Positions 1-8,195 are shown, counted from the stretch's first letter. The stretch: DNA of 21,933 bases from Desulfobacteraceae bacterium (GCA_003599475.1 QZKK01000039.1:1-21933), one strand, 5' to 3'. Notes: a model not told the origin generated them from the letters alone. A program made the numbers and translations.

Positions 1-126
1 GGGTCCATGGACACAGGCGGTTCAGGTCTGGGCGGTTCGGGCATGAGCACGAAAAAGGAGCAAACGTCGTCATCCGGTGGGTCTTCGAGCAAGCCCAAAC
101 CAACAAGCCTGCCGAAGAAGAAATGA
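1..126 (+). CDS. C-terminal end of an unidentified protein (partial)
   Basis: Reading frame 1 is open from the first base to a TGA at 124-126 and gives 41 residues rich in Gly, Ser and Lys, ending in a basic Pro/Lys tail (SLPKKK). The composition looks like a disordered C-terminal tail. The body of the gene lies outside the window, so no function can be given. A chance open frame of this length is possible, but the low-complexity tail and the intergenic-looking sequence that follows favour a real gene end. Confidence 0.45.
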   Translation, partial: GSMDTGGSGLGGSGMSTKKEQTSSSGGSSSKPKPTSLPKKK

Positions 127-233
127 TGCATGTTTGATTGATGATGCGCGGAGTCGTTCGAGTTGTTGGATCACGCGCCGTCCGGTTCCTGGTGAAGATT
201 GGTGCGATGAGTACTTGTGCCCTGCACATACGC

Positions 234-261
234 TAGCCAATCGGCTGCAAGTCGGTATAAC
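234..261 (+). promoter_or_regulatory. Weak candidate sigma-70 promoter ahead of the Pta-like start
   Basis: TAGCCA (234-239, 4 of 6 to TTGACA), 16 bases, then TATAAC (256-261, 5 of 6 to TATAAT). It sits about 95 bases before the ATG at 357. The gap 127-356 has no convincing gene. The call rests on pattern matching alone. Confidence 0.25.
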
Positions 262-356
262 ATGTTGAAAGGGAGGCACTGGAGGGAGCGGGCGCTGTCG
301 CAATTGTTACGCAACGAATTTCGTGCCCTGAAGACACATTAGTACAGGTATGAACA

Positions 357-2210
357 ATGGCCCAATGCATCTATATCGCAGGCGCTGAAGCCGAGAGTGG
401 AAAAGCGGTCCTCCTGCTGGGCCTCATGGAATGGCTCTCCAACCAGGGGCGGACCGTGGGATTCTTCAGGCCGGTGATCGTGTCCGAAGACGAGCCTGAT
501 CGATTTATCCATATCGTCTTGACACGGTACGGGTCCCGGTTTCCGTATGTCGCCATGTACGGGTGCACTCACGAACAAGCATTGGAAATGACCGGCCGAG
601 ACGGTCAGGACGCACTTTTCACGTTAATTCTCGACAAATACAAAGTCCTGGAACAGGAATGCGACGTGGTCGTCATCGTCGGTCCGGATTTCAGCCGTGT
701 CGCGCTGCCGTTCGCCTTCGGCTTCAATGCGGATCTCTTCTTCATCGATGCAGAGGAGTGGAGGGAGCATTCCGGACACGAAAAGCAGGCTGCGACCATT
801 CGAACGCAGTACGCCCCCACCGACTCATCCCTTTTGGATTTCAAGCTCCAGTACATCCATCTGGACAACGATACGGCCGGCACGCTGAATAGGGAAGACT
901 ACGAAGAAGACTGGCGGCAGAGCTATATGACCTTTACCAATACGAAGCTGGAAAAGACAACGCCATCTCTCACTTATACCCTGGACGCATTCGGAGGCGA
1001 GTTGAAGGCCGCGGCGCTGGTGCGGTCTGTCGACCATGAGGTGAATCCGAACTACGGCATCCGATTCAACAGCCGCACACGGACCTATACAAGCTATCTT
1101 TCAAAAATCGACAGTCTGGATGTCGATCTTCAGATGCTGTACTCGCGGAATTTCGAGTTCCTCAGATCCCACCTGGTGGGCGGAGTGGACTTCGAACGGG
1201 GAGATTCCGACATCGAAACCTTCGATCTGAACGTGACCCGAAACCCGGTCACCGGCAAGTACACCTCTTTTACGGTGACAGGGCTCGGGGAATCCTTCGA
1301 TGTGACCACCTATGCCACGGCCCCCTATCTGCAGCTCATCAGCTCCCCTTTCGACAAGTTCAACTTCACCGTAAGCGGCAGGTACGACAGGGTCGAATAC
1401 GATGTGGAAGACAATCTCGGCACGGGCAGCGACGGGAATCAGGATTTTTCCCGATTCTCCCCCAAGGTGGGCGCCACCTATGATCTTACGTCCAATCTCA
1501 ATCTGTTCGCGAGCTATTCACAGGGGTTTGTGGTCCCCACAATCGGCCAGCTTTTCACCGGAAGGGGATCCAGCAGAGTTCTTGAGCCCGAAAAAGCCGA
1601 TAATTACGAGGCGGGGCTGCGCAGCGGCTTCTGGGACAACCGATTGAAGTTTGACGTAAGCCTCTACCATATGACCATCGATGACAAAATCATCGTTCAG
1701 ACCATCGATCCGGTCACCTCGGCCATCGAATACCGCAACGTGGGAGAGACCTCGCACAAAGGAATCGAGACAACGCTTGCCCTTCTTCCGTGGGATTGGA
1801 TGAACCTGGCCCTTTCCTACACATACGCGGAAAACATCTATGAAGAATTCGACGATCCCATTACCGGGATCGATTTCAGCGGCAACTGGATGCCCCTTGC
1901 CCCGAAAAACCGGGTCAATGCCCGGGTCGGTGTGATCCCCATCGATCGATTGACGATGGAGCTCGAGGTGGACCTCCAGGACGAATACTACGTCGACGAT
2001 GCCAATACCGACACCTATGATACCCCTACGCTGTTGAACCTCAGAGGATCCTACGACTGGAGGAGCTGGTCGATCTGGGCGCACGTCCTGAATCTGACCG
2101 ACGAGAAATATGCCACCCGGGTGACTGCAAGCAATGGCATTTTTTCCTTTTTCCCCGGCAACCCGAGAACCTTCTTTATCGGACTGTCCTATCGGTGGGG
2201 CAAACGATGA
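357..2210 (+). CDS. Chimeric ORF: phosphate acetyltransferase N-terminus joined to TonB-dependent receptor beta-barrel
   Basis: The frame encodes 617 residues with two unrelated parts. Residues 1 to about 127 match the N-terminal P-loop (CobB/MinD-like) domain of long-form phosphate acetyltransferase: an IYIAGAEAESGK P-loop start, then CDVVVIVGPDFSR followed by the family's F-x-F-x-x-N-A-D-L stretch. From about residue 128 the sequence becomes the barrel of a TonB-dependent receptor. It has alternating aromatic beta-strands, a YSQGF strand, an EPEKADNYEAGL block, and a C-terminal strand ending FIGLSYRW, the usual outer-membrane signature. The receptor's signal peptide, TonB box and plug (usually about 200 residues) are absent, and Pta lacks its catalytic domain, so neither protein should work as encoded. 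The stop overlaps the next gene (ATGA), so the receptor half is probably the natural head of the operon that follows. The ATG at 357 is the Pta start and has only a weak AGG ribosome site. It is either a genomic deletion fusion or a misassembly. Confidence 0.85.
   Translation: MAQCIYIAGAEAESGKAVLLLGLMEWLSNQGRTVGFFRPVIVSEDEPDRFIHIVLTRYGSRFPYVAMYGCTHEQALEMTGRDGQDALFTLILDKYKVLEQECDVVVIVGPDFSRVALPFAFGFNADLFFIDAEEWREHSGHEKQAATIRTQYAPTDSSLLDFKLQYIHLDNDTAGTLNREDYEEDWRQSYMTFTNTKLEKTTPSLTYTLDAFGGELKAAALVRSVDHEVNPNYGIRFNSRTRTYTSYLSKIDSLDVDLQMLYSRNFEFLRSHLVGGVDFERGDSDIETFDLNVTRNPVTGKYTSFTVTGLGESFDVTTYATAPYLQLISSPFDKFNFTVSGRYDRVEYDVEDNLGTGSDGNQDFSRFSPKVGATYDLTSNLNLFASYSQGFVVPTIGQLFTGRGSSRVLEPEKADNYEAGLRSGFWDNRLKFDVSLYHMTIDDKIIVQTIDPVTSAIEYRNVGETSHKGIETTLALLPWDWMNLALSYTYAENIYEEFDDPITGIDFSGNWMPLAPKNRVNARVGVIPIDRLTMELEVDLQDEYYVDDANTDTYDTPTLLNLRGSYDWRSWSIWAHVLNLTDEKYATRVTASNGIFSFFPGNPRTFFIGLSYRWGKR
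735..745 (+). other. Junction between Pta-like and receptor-like sequence
   Basis: The Pta-like reading ends at the Asn-Ala-Asp-Leu residues (codons to 737). The receptor-like reading begins within the next few codons (FFIDAEEWREHSG). The frame is kept across the join. No repeat, IS end or palindrome is visible at the point. Confidence 0.6.
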
Positions 2211-3214
2211 GATTCGCCGGAGAAGGAAGGGCCGGAGGCAAAGCCGGTCTCATCCTGGTCCTCTCGATCCTCCTGCCGATCTTTGTCCCCTCCGAGGGGC
2301 GCCCCGATGCGCATGAACCGCTCCTTCTGAGCGAAGTTCAACTCCGGGGAAAAGGGCGTCCTCCGGAATTCGAGTCCGAGCACAGACCCCTTCCGCTGAG
2401 GCGGTATCGCCTCGGTTCATCGGGCCGGTCGCAAAACGTATCCCGGAACGTGGAAGCTTTTGTGCTTCATCCGGCCGGAAACATTTCCCGGCCGCGGATC
2501 GAATCGGGGCGAAGAGATATCACGATTTCCTTTGAAACACCCTCCGGAGACGGCCCCATGCATGGCGTGCACAATCTATATGTCGTTGACAGGCAGGTGA
2601 TCGGAAGCTGTCTTGTCATTCGAATCGCAAAATGGCACACGGTCCATCATAGCTGCGCCTGGGGCCACGCATACAAATACGATAAAAACCGGACCCGTGC
2701 GAAGACCCTGGATGCCATTCCCTTGGAAATCTCCTGCGAAAATCTTTGGGACGGCAATTTCCACTCCGATGTAAAGTCCGGAGACCTGCTCCGCTTCGAT
2801 GTCCGCTTCTATGGGGCTCCGGCTGCAGGAGCGGCAATCCGCCTGACAAGCGGCCAGGGATGGACCAAACAGGAGGCAACAGAATCGGACGGCACCGCCG
2901 CCTTTCAATTGATCAGAGACTATTATCCGAAACGGTGGGACCGGTTTCACAGCCGCCATCGGGAGAGATTTACCGCGGTTGCAGAATACGAAGTTTCTCA
3001 AAAGGGGAGTTTCTCGGGAGAGGCGTACGACCGCATCCGGTATATTTCCAGCATTCCCTGGACCTATACCCCCTCTAGAAGCGACTATACATCTGATCTG
3101 TTCGGTCTTTCCATCGGTTTCTTCGCCATGACCGCAGCCGGCGCCGGGGTCTACCTGCACCGGGAGAGGCGGAGAAAGCCATACAGGGAGATTGTATTCC
3201 GTGAAAAAGATTAG
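2207..3214 (+). CDS. Membrane-anchored periplasmic protein with DUF4198-like Ig domain, His-rich
   Basis: The protein has 335 residues and no known name. An N-terminal hydrophobic segment (about 13-28) looks like a signal peptide or signal anchor. A second membrane segment (about 299-316) is followed by a basic cytoplasmic tail, which puts the bulk in the periplasm. Residues about 190-275 (GDLLRFDVRFYG, GAAIRL, ESDGTAAF) look like the Ig-like fold of DUF4198/NikM-like periplasmic proteins, which are often tied to metal uptake. Residues 119-154 hold six His (119, 122, 144, 147, 148, 154) and Cys150, a plausible metal site. The ATG at 2207 overlaps the preceding stop as ATGA; a GTG at 2195 is an alternative start. 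The end overlaps the next gene by 14 bases. The metal role is inferred from fold and context. Confidence 0.75.
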   Translation: MRFAGEGRAGGKAGLILVLSILLPIFVPSEGRPDAHEPLLLSEVQLRGKGRPPEFESEHRPLPLRRYRLGSSGRSQNVSRNVEAFVLHPAGNISRPRIESGRRDITISFETPSGDGPMHGVHNLYVVDRQVIGSCLVIRIAKWHTVHHSCAWGHAYKYDKNRTRAKTLDAIPLEISCENLWDGNFHSDVKSGDLLRFDVRFYGAPAAGAAIRLTSGQGWTKQEATESDGTAAFQLIRDYYPKRWDRFHSRHRERFTAVAEYEVSQKGSFSGEAYDRIRYISSIPWTYTPSRSDYTSDLFGLSIGFFAMTAAGAGVYLHRERRRKPYREIVFREKD

Positions 3215-4202
3215 AAGATTCTTATACGACGCCGATATCGATCGATTCCGATTCTACTTCCAGATCGTTTCCTTCTGTATCCTGATGTACGGCGGCTACC
3301 TCGCGGTCGACCTCGGCACTCATCTTCCGACTTTTGCGTGTCCCTTTGCGGCAGGTGCAGGCGGCACCTGCTACCTTTTCCCTCTTCAGCATCAGACCAA
3401 CGTGCCGTTTGCCCAGCTTCTGGGCGGCAGGGGGATCGGCCTGCTTTCGGGAGCGGCCGGCTTTTTTCTTTTCTTTATCTTTTTCAACAAGTCCTGGTGC
3501 GGGTTCGTCTGCCCGCTTGGCACCATTCAGGACTGGATCAGCAAGGCGAGGGTCGTCGCGGGAGTCCGGTACAGCGTGTATTCGGAGAAAACCTTCAAAA
3601 GGATCAAAAGAATCAAATACCTCCTCCTGATCCTTCTGGTCCTTCTTCCTCTGGGGATGAGCAATTCCCTACTCGGACTCCCGCGACTTTCCCATGAGTT
3701 CGCGACCCCCTATTGCATGGTCTGCCCCGGAAGAACGGTGCTTCCGCTTTTTTCGGGGGATGCCGGTCAACTGGCAGTGGATGCAAGCTCCAAGCCGAAG
3801 ATGGTTTTGACGGCTCTCGGCATGATGGTGACCGGCCTGTTCTTTGCGGGGGCCTTTGTAAAAAGGCGCTTCTTCTGCCTCTTTTGCCCCATGAGCGCCC
3901 TCCAGTACCTGTTTTCAAGAGCAGGGCTGCTGAGACTGATCAAAGACGGTTCGAAGTGCACCCGATGCGGGAACTGCTATCGGGTCTGCGATGTGGGCAT
4001 CCGGGAGATCGCAGAGAACATGGACTGTGGAAACATCCTGCAGGAGGATTGCATGATGTGTTTCAAATGCGTTGCCGCCTGCCCGGAAGAGGGGTGCCTG
4101 AAGGTCAGCTTTCTAGGGGCGAATCTCTACAAGGCGACAGAGGAAGGCTTTTATAAAAGAGCGGCACAGGAGCATGCAGGTGGAAGAGAACCGGCAGAGT
4201 AG
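3201..4202 (+). CDS. NapH/YccM-like membrane polyferredoxin (4Fe-4S)
   Basis: This 333-residue inner-membrane protein has about four membrane helices (roughly 20-37, 80-97, 138-157, 203-220). Three Cys-x-x(-x)-Cys-Pro motifs typical of the NapH family are present at C100/C104, C172/C175 and C226/C229, with an extra pair at C47 and C57. The C-terminal half carries a 2[4Fe-4S] ferredoxin domain: C253, C256, C259, C263 and C284, C287, C290, C294. Family members pass electrons between the quinone pool or periplasm and cytoplasmic acceptors. Here the next two genes encode an ATP-driven low-potential iron-sulfur reductase, so it may feed or drain that enzyme (inference). The GTG at 3201 is preferred because GGGAG at 3186-3190 lies 10 bases before it; the TTG at 3192 would be only 1 base from that site. 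The first 14 bases overlap the previous gene. Confidence 0.88.
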   Translation: MKKIRRFLYDADIDRFRFYFQIVSFCILMYGGYLAVDLGTHLPTFACPFAAGAGGTCYLFPLQHQTNVPFAQLLGGRGIGLLSGAAGFFLFFIFFNKSWCGFVCPLGTIQDWISKARVVAGVRYSVYSEKTFKRIKRIKYLLLILLVLLPLGMSNSLLGLPRLSHEFATPYCMVCPGRTVLPLFSGDAGQLAVDASSKPKMVLTALGMMVTGLFFAGAFVKRRFFCLFCPMSALQYLFSRAGLLRLIKDGSKCTRCGNCYRVCDVGIREIAENMDCGNILQEDCMMCFKCVAACPEEGCLKVSFLGANLYKATEEGFYKRAAQEHAGGREPAE

Positions 4203-5454
4203 AATCCGGAAAGCATTCGAGAAGCGCCTCTGCATGGAAGTCCGCGAGACGCTCCAGCGAGTCAAGCGGAATTTTTCCGACCCTCCGGAGGCGATGGGGT
4301 ACTTTTATGACTTCTTCAGCCGATGGGAACATCCTGTTTCCTCCTTCGGGGATGGGAAGATCGTCATCGGCACAAGCTGCACTCAGGTGCCGCTGGAACT
4401 GATTCATGCCTGTGGTGCCGTACCGCTTCGATTGTGCAACGGTTCTTATGCCCTGGAGCAGGCAGGCGCAGAATGGATGCCTGCCAGGACCTGCTCCCTC
4501 GTCAAGGCCACCGTCGGCATGGTATCCGTCTTCGAGGAGGGTTTGAAGAATCGCCTGGCCATGGTCGTGGTTCCGACCACATGCGATCAGAAAAGAAAGG
4601 CCATCGAAACTCTGGAAGATCTAAAGTTCAAAATCTATCCGATGGAGGCCCCTCCCGCAAAGGATACGGAAGAAGCCGATTTTTACTGGCAAAATTCCGT
4701 TAAGAAACTGGCCCTGGCCCTGGAGGAGGTCGCCGGAAAAAAAATCACCGCGCGGCGGCTTTCCGCGGCCGTGGGCAGGCTGCAGCAGGCCTCATCCCAG
4801 TTCCGCAGGCTTTCCGGTTTTCAGGAGAATATTCCTCCGCTCCTCTACGGGATGGATCTTTTTCTGGTGCTGAACGCCTTTCTCTACGACGATCTCAATC
4901 GGTGGACGGCGGCCGTGGCCCGATTGAACGAAGAACTGGAAGCGCGAAAAAGGGAAGGCAAGTTTGCCGGCAAAGGGGCTGCCCGGATCCTGCTGACGGG
5001 GTCTCCCCCTGCCCCCCCGGGTCTGAAGATCCCTCTGCTGCTGGAAGAAGCCGGAGCGGTTGTCGTGGCCGATGAGGTCTGCTCCTGTTCCAGGCTGCTC
5101 TACGATGCCGTGGCCCCATGCGAACCGCGGCTCTACGATCTCATGGCGGCTGTCGCAGACCGTTATCTGAAACCGTGCACCTGTCCCTTATTCGATTCCG
5201 GCAAAGACCGCATCCGAAAACTTTTGGAGCTGGTCCGGCGGTTCCGCGCAGACGGCGTCGTCTATCCGGTTTATTCCGGCTGCCAGCCCTATCAGATGGA
5301 GCAAAGAGGCGTGGGAAAAGCCCTCAGGGAAGCAGCGGTTCCCGTACTTTTCATGGAGACCGATTACAGCCCGGAGGACAGAGGCCAGGTGTCCACTCGA
5401 ATCGAAGCCTTTGTGGAGTCCATTCAGTCGAGAAAGGAGAGGAGAGATCCGTGA
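4174..5454 (+). CDS. 2-hydroxyacyl-CoA dehydratase / double-cubane-cluster (YjiM-like) iron-sulfur reductase subunit
   Basis: The 426-residue protein belongs to the HgdB/BcrB/FldB superfamily (HGD-D). Visible marks are the GTSC-x-x-V-P-x-E-L-I-x-A-C-G-A-x-P block at 66-84, RTCSLVK (C107), TTCDQKR (C137), CSC (303, 305), PCTCP (335, 337) and YSGCQPY (C370). It stands alone with one activator and without a partner subunit or CoA-acid genes. That is the arrangement of double-cubane cluster proteins and of E. coli YjiM, which take electrons from an ATP-hydrolysing activator and reduce small substrates, rather than that of the two-subunit dehydratases or benzoyl-CoA reductase. The substrate here is unknown. 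The ATG at 4174 overlaps the previous gene by 29 bases, with AGGAG only one base away. The GTG at 4180 is 7 bases from the same AGGAG and may be the true start. The stop overlaps the next start (GTGA). Confidence 0.88.
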   Translation: MQVEENRQSRIRKAFEKRLCMEVRETLQRVKRNFSDPPEAMGYFYDFFSRWEHPVSSFGDGKIVIGTSCTQVPLELIHACGAVPLRLCNGSYALEQAGAEWMPARTCSLVKATVGMVSVFEEGLKNRLAMVVVPTTCDQKRKAIETLEDLKFKIYPMEAPPAKDTEEADFYWQNSVKKLALALEEVAGKKITARRLSAAVGRLQQASSQFRRLSGFQENIPPLLYGMDLFLVLNAFLYDDLNRWTAAVARLNEELEARKREGKFAGKGAARILLTGSPPAPPGLKIPLLLEEAGAVVVADEVCSCSRLLYDAVAPCEPRLYDLMAAVADRYLKPCTCPLFDSGKDRIRKLLELVRRFRADGVVYPVYSGCQPYQMEQRGVGKALREAAVPVLFMETDYSPEDRGQVSTRIEAFVESIQSRKERRDP

Positions 5455-6260
5455 GAAGCTTCTGTGGAATCGATATCGGCTCGTGCACGATCAAAGTTGT
5501 TCTCGTCGATGAGGAGGGAGAGATGATCGGCTGCAGAATCTCTCCTTCCGGAAGTCAATTCTATCGGAATGCACACGATGCTCTTTCCCTTCTGCTCAAG
5601 GAGCATGGAATCGGAATAAACGAGATCTCCCATACGACTTCAACCGGGTATGGAAGAAGATTGTTCAAAGAGGCAAACGACTGCATCAGCGAGATCACGG
5701 CGAATGCAATCGGGGCCAGAAAGACCGGAGAGAGTTTCGGGGTTTGCGTAAAAAGCATCGTCAACATCGGGGGGCAGGATTCCAAGGTCATCCTTCTCGA
5801 CTGCAACGGCGGGGTCAAAGACTTCGGGATGAACGACAAATGCGCCGCAGGTACGGGAAGTTTTCTGGAGATGACCGCCCGGAGCATGAATGTGGACCTC
5901 AACGACCTGGGGAAGTGGCACCTGGACTCCAGCAAAGCCCCCGCAACGATCAACAGCACCTGCAGCGTGTTTGCCGCTTCCGAGATTGTCAGCCTCCTTG
6001 CAGGCGGATATGAAAAGGGGGAAATCATCGCCGGGGTGCACGGCTCCGTCGCAAGAAGGATCGCCCATCTTGCCGAAAGGGTCGGAATCGAGGACCGGGT
6101 GCTTTTCGACGGCGGGGGTGCGATGAATGCGGGGCTTAAATCGGCTCTCGAAGTGGAGCTCATGCGGGAGGTCTTTGTTCCCGAGACCCCCCAGATCACT
6201 ACGGCCCTGGGTGCCGCACTGCATGCGAGAGAGGTCGATTCGAGAGGTTTGCAGGGGTGA
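5451..6260 (+). CDS. ATP-dependent activator (HgdC/BcrAD/YjiL-like ASKHA ATPase)
   Basis: At 269 residues it has the normal length for acyl-CoA dehydratase activases. It shows the ASKHA fold: phosphate-1 loop GIDIGS (6-11), NIGGQDSK (105-112), GTGSF (134-138) and DGGGAMN (220-226). The two cysteines that bridge one [4Fe-4S] cluster across the homodimer are C131 (NDKCAAGTG) and C171 (NSTCSVFA), matching C127 and C166 of Acidaminococcus HgdC. It should take electrons from ferredoxin and, with ATP hydrolysis, drive one low-potential electron into the preceding protein. The GTG at 5451 forms a GTGA overlap with the upstream stop, with AAGGAG at 5434-5439. Its TGA in turn overlaps the next GTG, so the three genes are probably translationally coupled. 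Confidence 0.92.
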   Translation: MRSFCGIDIGSCTIKVVLVDEEGEMIGCRISPSGSQFYRNAHDALSLLLKEHGIGINEISHTTSTGYGRRLFKEANDCISEITANAIGARKTGESFGVCVKSIVNIGGQDSKVILLDCNGGVKDFGMNDKCAAGTGSFLEMTARSMNVDLNDLGKWHLDSSKAPATINSTCSVFAASEIVSLLAGGYEKGEIIAGVHGSVARRIAHLAERVGIEDRVLFDGGGAMNAGLKSALEVELMREVFVPETPQITTALGAALHAREVDSRGLQG

Positions 6261-8134
6261 GAAAGGTTTCCATGCGGTCTTTCCTTTGTTGCTTTCTGAT
6301 TGCGGCGGCGATCACCGCCTCTTCCGGGAGTGCTTTCGCCGCAATCGTCGAGCGCGATACCGATAACGACGGCAAAGCGGATCAGATCGCCCATCTCGAT
6401 GAAAAGGGCCGCATTCTGAAACTGCAGTCGGACACAAATGGCGACGGCAAATACGACCGCTTCCAACACTACGAGGGAGACCAGCCGGTAAGGATCGAAC
6501 AGGACTCCGATTTCGACGGCAGAATCGACGCCTGGGACTATCTGAAAGGCGGAAAGAGGATCCGGCTGGAGGAAGATTCCAGGGGGGCCGGACGGCCGGA
6601 CCGGATCATCCATTTCGATTCCATGGAACGGCCGCTTCGGATCCGGCAGGATACCACCGGAGACGGACGGTTCGATTACACCTGTTTTTTTGAGGACGGA
6701 AAGCTGGCCTCTTCCGCTTCGGACCCAAACGCCGACGGAAAGATCGAAATTCGAAAGACGTATCAAGACGGAAAACTGCATGAAAAGCATCTGGACGCAG
6801 ACGGAGACGGGAAAACGGAGTCAATAACGGTATACGATCCTAGCGGATTGCCTTCCCGGATCCACCGGGATACGGACGGAGACGGGGCCATGGACGCCCT
6901 TCTCATACACCGGAACGGGGTCCTGGTATCCGAGAGCACGGATCGAAACGGAAACGGGGTCTATGAATCGGTGATCCGCTTCAAAAAGGACGAACCGGTC
7001 AGCCGCGAAATCGATTCGGATGAAGACGCCCACTTCGAGGTGCGCATCGCGTTTCATGCCGGTCTGCCGATCCGGGAGGAGAAGGACACCAATCGCGATC
7101 GTCGTTATGATGTGGTGACGCATTTCAAGAAGGGGCGGCCGGCTGCCCGGGAGGAAGACACCGATTTTGACGGTGTAAAGGATCGGTTCATCCGGTTCGA
7201 TCCGGAGGGGAATGCGGATCGGATCGAAGAGCGGCTGTCGGCAGGAAACGGATGCCGAATCACCTTGTTCCGGAACGGCTCCGCTTTCGAGGTGGCTGAA
7301 GACGCAGACGGCGATGGGTTCATGGAAACGGCCACCATGCTCGAAAACGGCACCGCCTCTCTGCAGACGCAGGATCGAAACAGGGACGGAAACCCGGAGC
7401 TCTCCATCCACTTCGACGCAACTGGAAAAAAGGTCAGGGTGGAAAGCGATACCGATCAGGACGGAAAAGCGGATACCTGGCAGTACTACGAGAAGGATCG
7501 ACTCTGCAGGCTGGAAGGAGACGAAAACGGGGACGGAGCCGTCGACCTGAAGGTCTTCTACGAGGAAGGGGAAAAGGTCCGCCTCATGCGGGACGGCGAT
7601 TCGGACGGCAGATTCGAGACCACCCAGTGGTTCGACAGGAAGCCCTGGTCGGTGGTTATGGAAACGGACAGAAGCGGGGACGGAGCTCCGGAGGAGCGCT
7701 ACTTTTATAGAGACGGAGCCCTGAGAATGCTGGAGGCGGATGAAAACAGCGACGGCTACCTGGAATACAGGGAGCATTTCAGCCAAAAGGGGAAGCGCTT
7801 CAAACGGGAGGAGGGTTCCTCCGGCGTCGCCTGCCTCGGCATGTGCTGGTTCTATGACGAAGAAGAAACCGTGCTCCGGGCGGAAAGGGACAGCGACTGC
7901 GACGACCGGGCCGAAATCATCTATTTCTATGAAAAAGGACGGCTGAAAGCGGCTGAAGAAGACACCAACGGCGACGGGACACCCGATGTCTGGGAAGAGT
8001 ACGACCGAAGCGAGGTTCTCGTAAAAAGAGGAAAGGACCTGGATTCGGACGGAACACCGGACATCGTGCAGGGATCTAGCGGAATGAACATCGAACATCG
8101 AACATCGAACGTCCAACATCGAATTAAGGAATAA
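6257..8134 (+). CDS. Secreted protein of about 24 Ca-binding-loop (EF-hand/TSP3-like) repeats
   Basis: This 625-residue protein starts with a Sec signal peptide; the cleavage is probably after the Ala-Phe-Ala that follows SSGS. The rest is a tandem array of about 24 units of 22-26 residues. Each unit is a D-x-D-x-D-G-x-x-D/E calcium-loop-like core followed by a strand with Tyr/Phe-x-x-G, for example DTDNDGKAD and DTNGDGKYD. Two units (near ERLSAGNG and EEGSSGVACLG) are degenerate. The fold is probably an elongated, Ca-stabilised periplasmic or surface rod. The GTG at 6257 overlaps the upstream TGA; the ATG at 6272, 5 bases after AAAGG, gives the cleaner signal peptide and may be the true start. 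The last 19 residues come from a 7-bp simple repeat (8086-8120) and are unlikely to belong to the original protein. Its role in the uptake operon is unknown. Confidence 0.82.
   Translation: MRKVSMRSFLCCFLIAAAITASSGSAFAAIVERDTDNDGKADQIAHLDEKGRILKLQSDTNGDGKYDRFQHYEGDQPVRIEQDSDFDGRIDAWDYLKGGKRIRLEEDSRGAGRPDRIIHFDSMERPLRIRQDTTGDGRFDYTCFFEDGKLASSASDPNADGKIEIRKTYQDGKLHEKHLDADGDGKTESITVYDPSGLPSRIHRDTDGDGAMDALLIHRNGVLVSESTDRNGNGVYESVIRFKKDEPVSREIDSDEDAHFEVRIAFHAGLPIREEKDTNRDRRYDVVTHFKKGRPAAREEDTDFDGVKDRFIRFDPEGNADRIEERLSAGNGCRITLFRNGSAFEVAEDADGDGFMETATMLENGTASLQTQDRNRDGNPELSIHFDATGKKVRVESDTDQDGKADTWQYYEKDRLCRLEGDENGDGAVDLKVFYEEGEKVRLMRDGDSDGRFETTQWFDRKPWSVVMETDRSGDGAPEERYFYRDGALRMLEADENSDGYLEYREHFSQKGKRFKREEGSSGVACLGMCWFYDEEETVLRAERDSDCDDRAEIIYFYEKGRLKAAEEDTNGDGTPDVWEEYDRSEVLVKRGKDLDSDGTPDIVQGSSGMNIEHRTSNVQHRIKE
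8086..8120 (+). repeat. 7-bp tandem repeat (GAACATC x5)
   Basis: Three perfect GAACATC units (8086-8106) are followed by GAACGTC and CAACATC. The array forms the extreme 3' end of the calcium-loop repeat gene. Short septamer arrays of this kind occur dispersed between genes in some Desulfobacterota and Planctomycetes genomes (general knowledge, not checked here). Confidence 0.85.
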
Positions 8135-8195
8135 AAATCAATTCATAATGAAAAAGTTTCTTATTCGATCAAACTGGCCGTCGCATGAAACTGCA

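Noticed and set aside
5118..5450. In-frame N-terminal extension of the activator back to 5118
   Set aside because: The extension overlaps the HgdB-like gene in another frame, is Arg/Ser-rich without homology, and would place the ATPase motif GIDIGS far from the N-terminus, unlike the family.
4174..6260. Benzoyl-CoA reductase or 2-hydroxyglutaryl-CoA dehydratase pathway genes
   Set aside because: There is only one HgdB-like subunit, and no second subunit, CoA-transferase, CoA-ligase or ring-cleavage genes are nearby.
5561..6790. Long - strand open frame (about 409 codons) across the activator and next gene
   Set aside because: It runs antisense over two clear genes and shows no domain.
6821..8119. 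Long - strand open frame (about 432 codons) opposite the repeat protein
   Set aside because: Its pseudo-repeats are the reverse reading of the calcium-loop repeats; it has no ribosome site and no family match.
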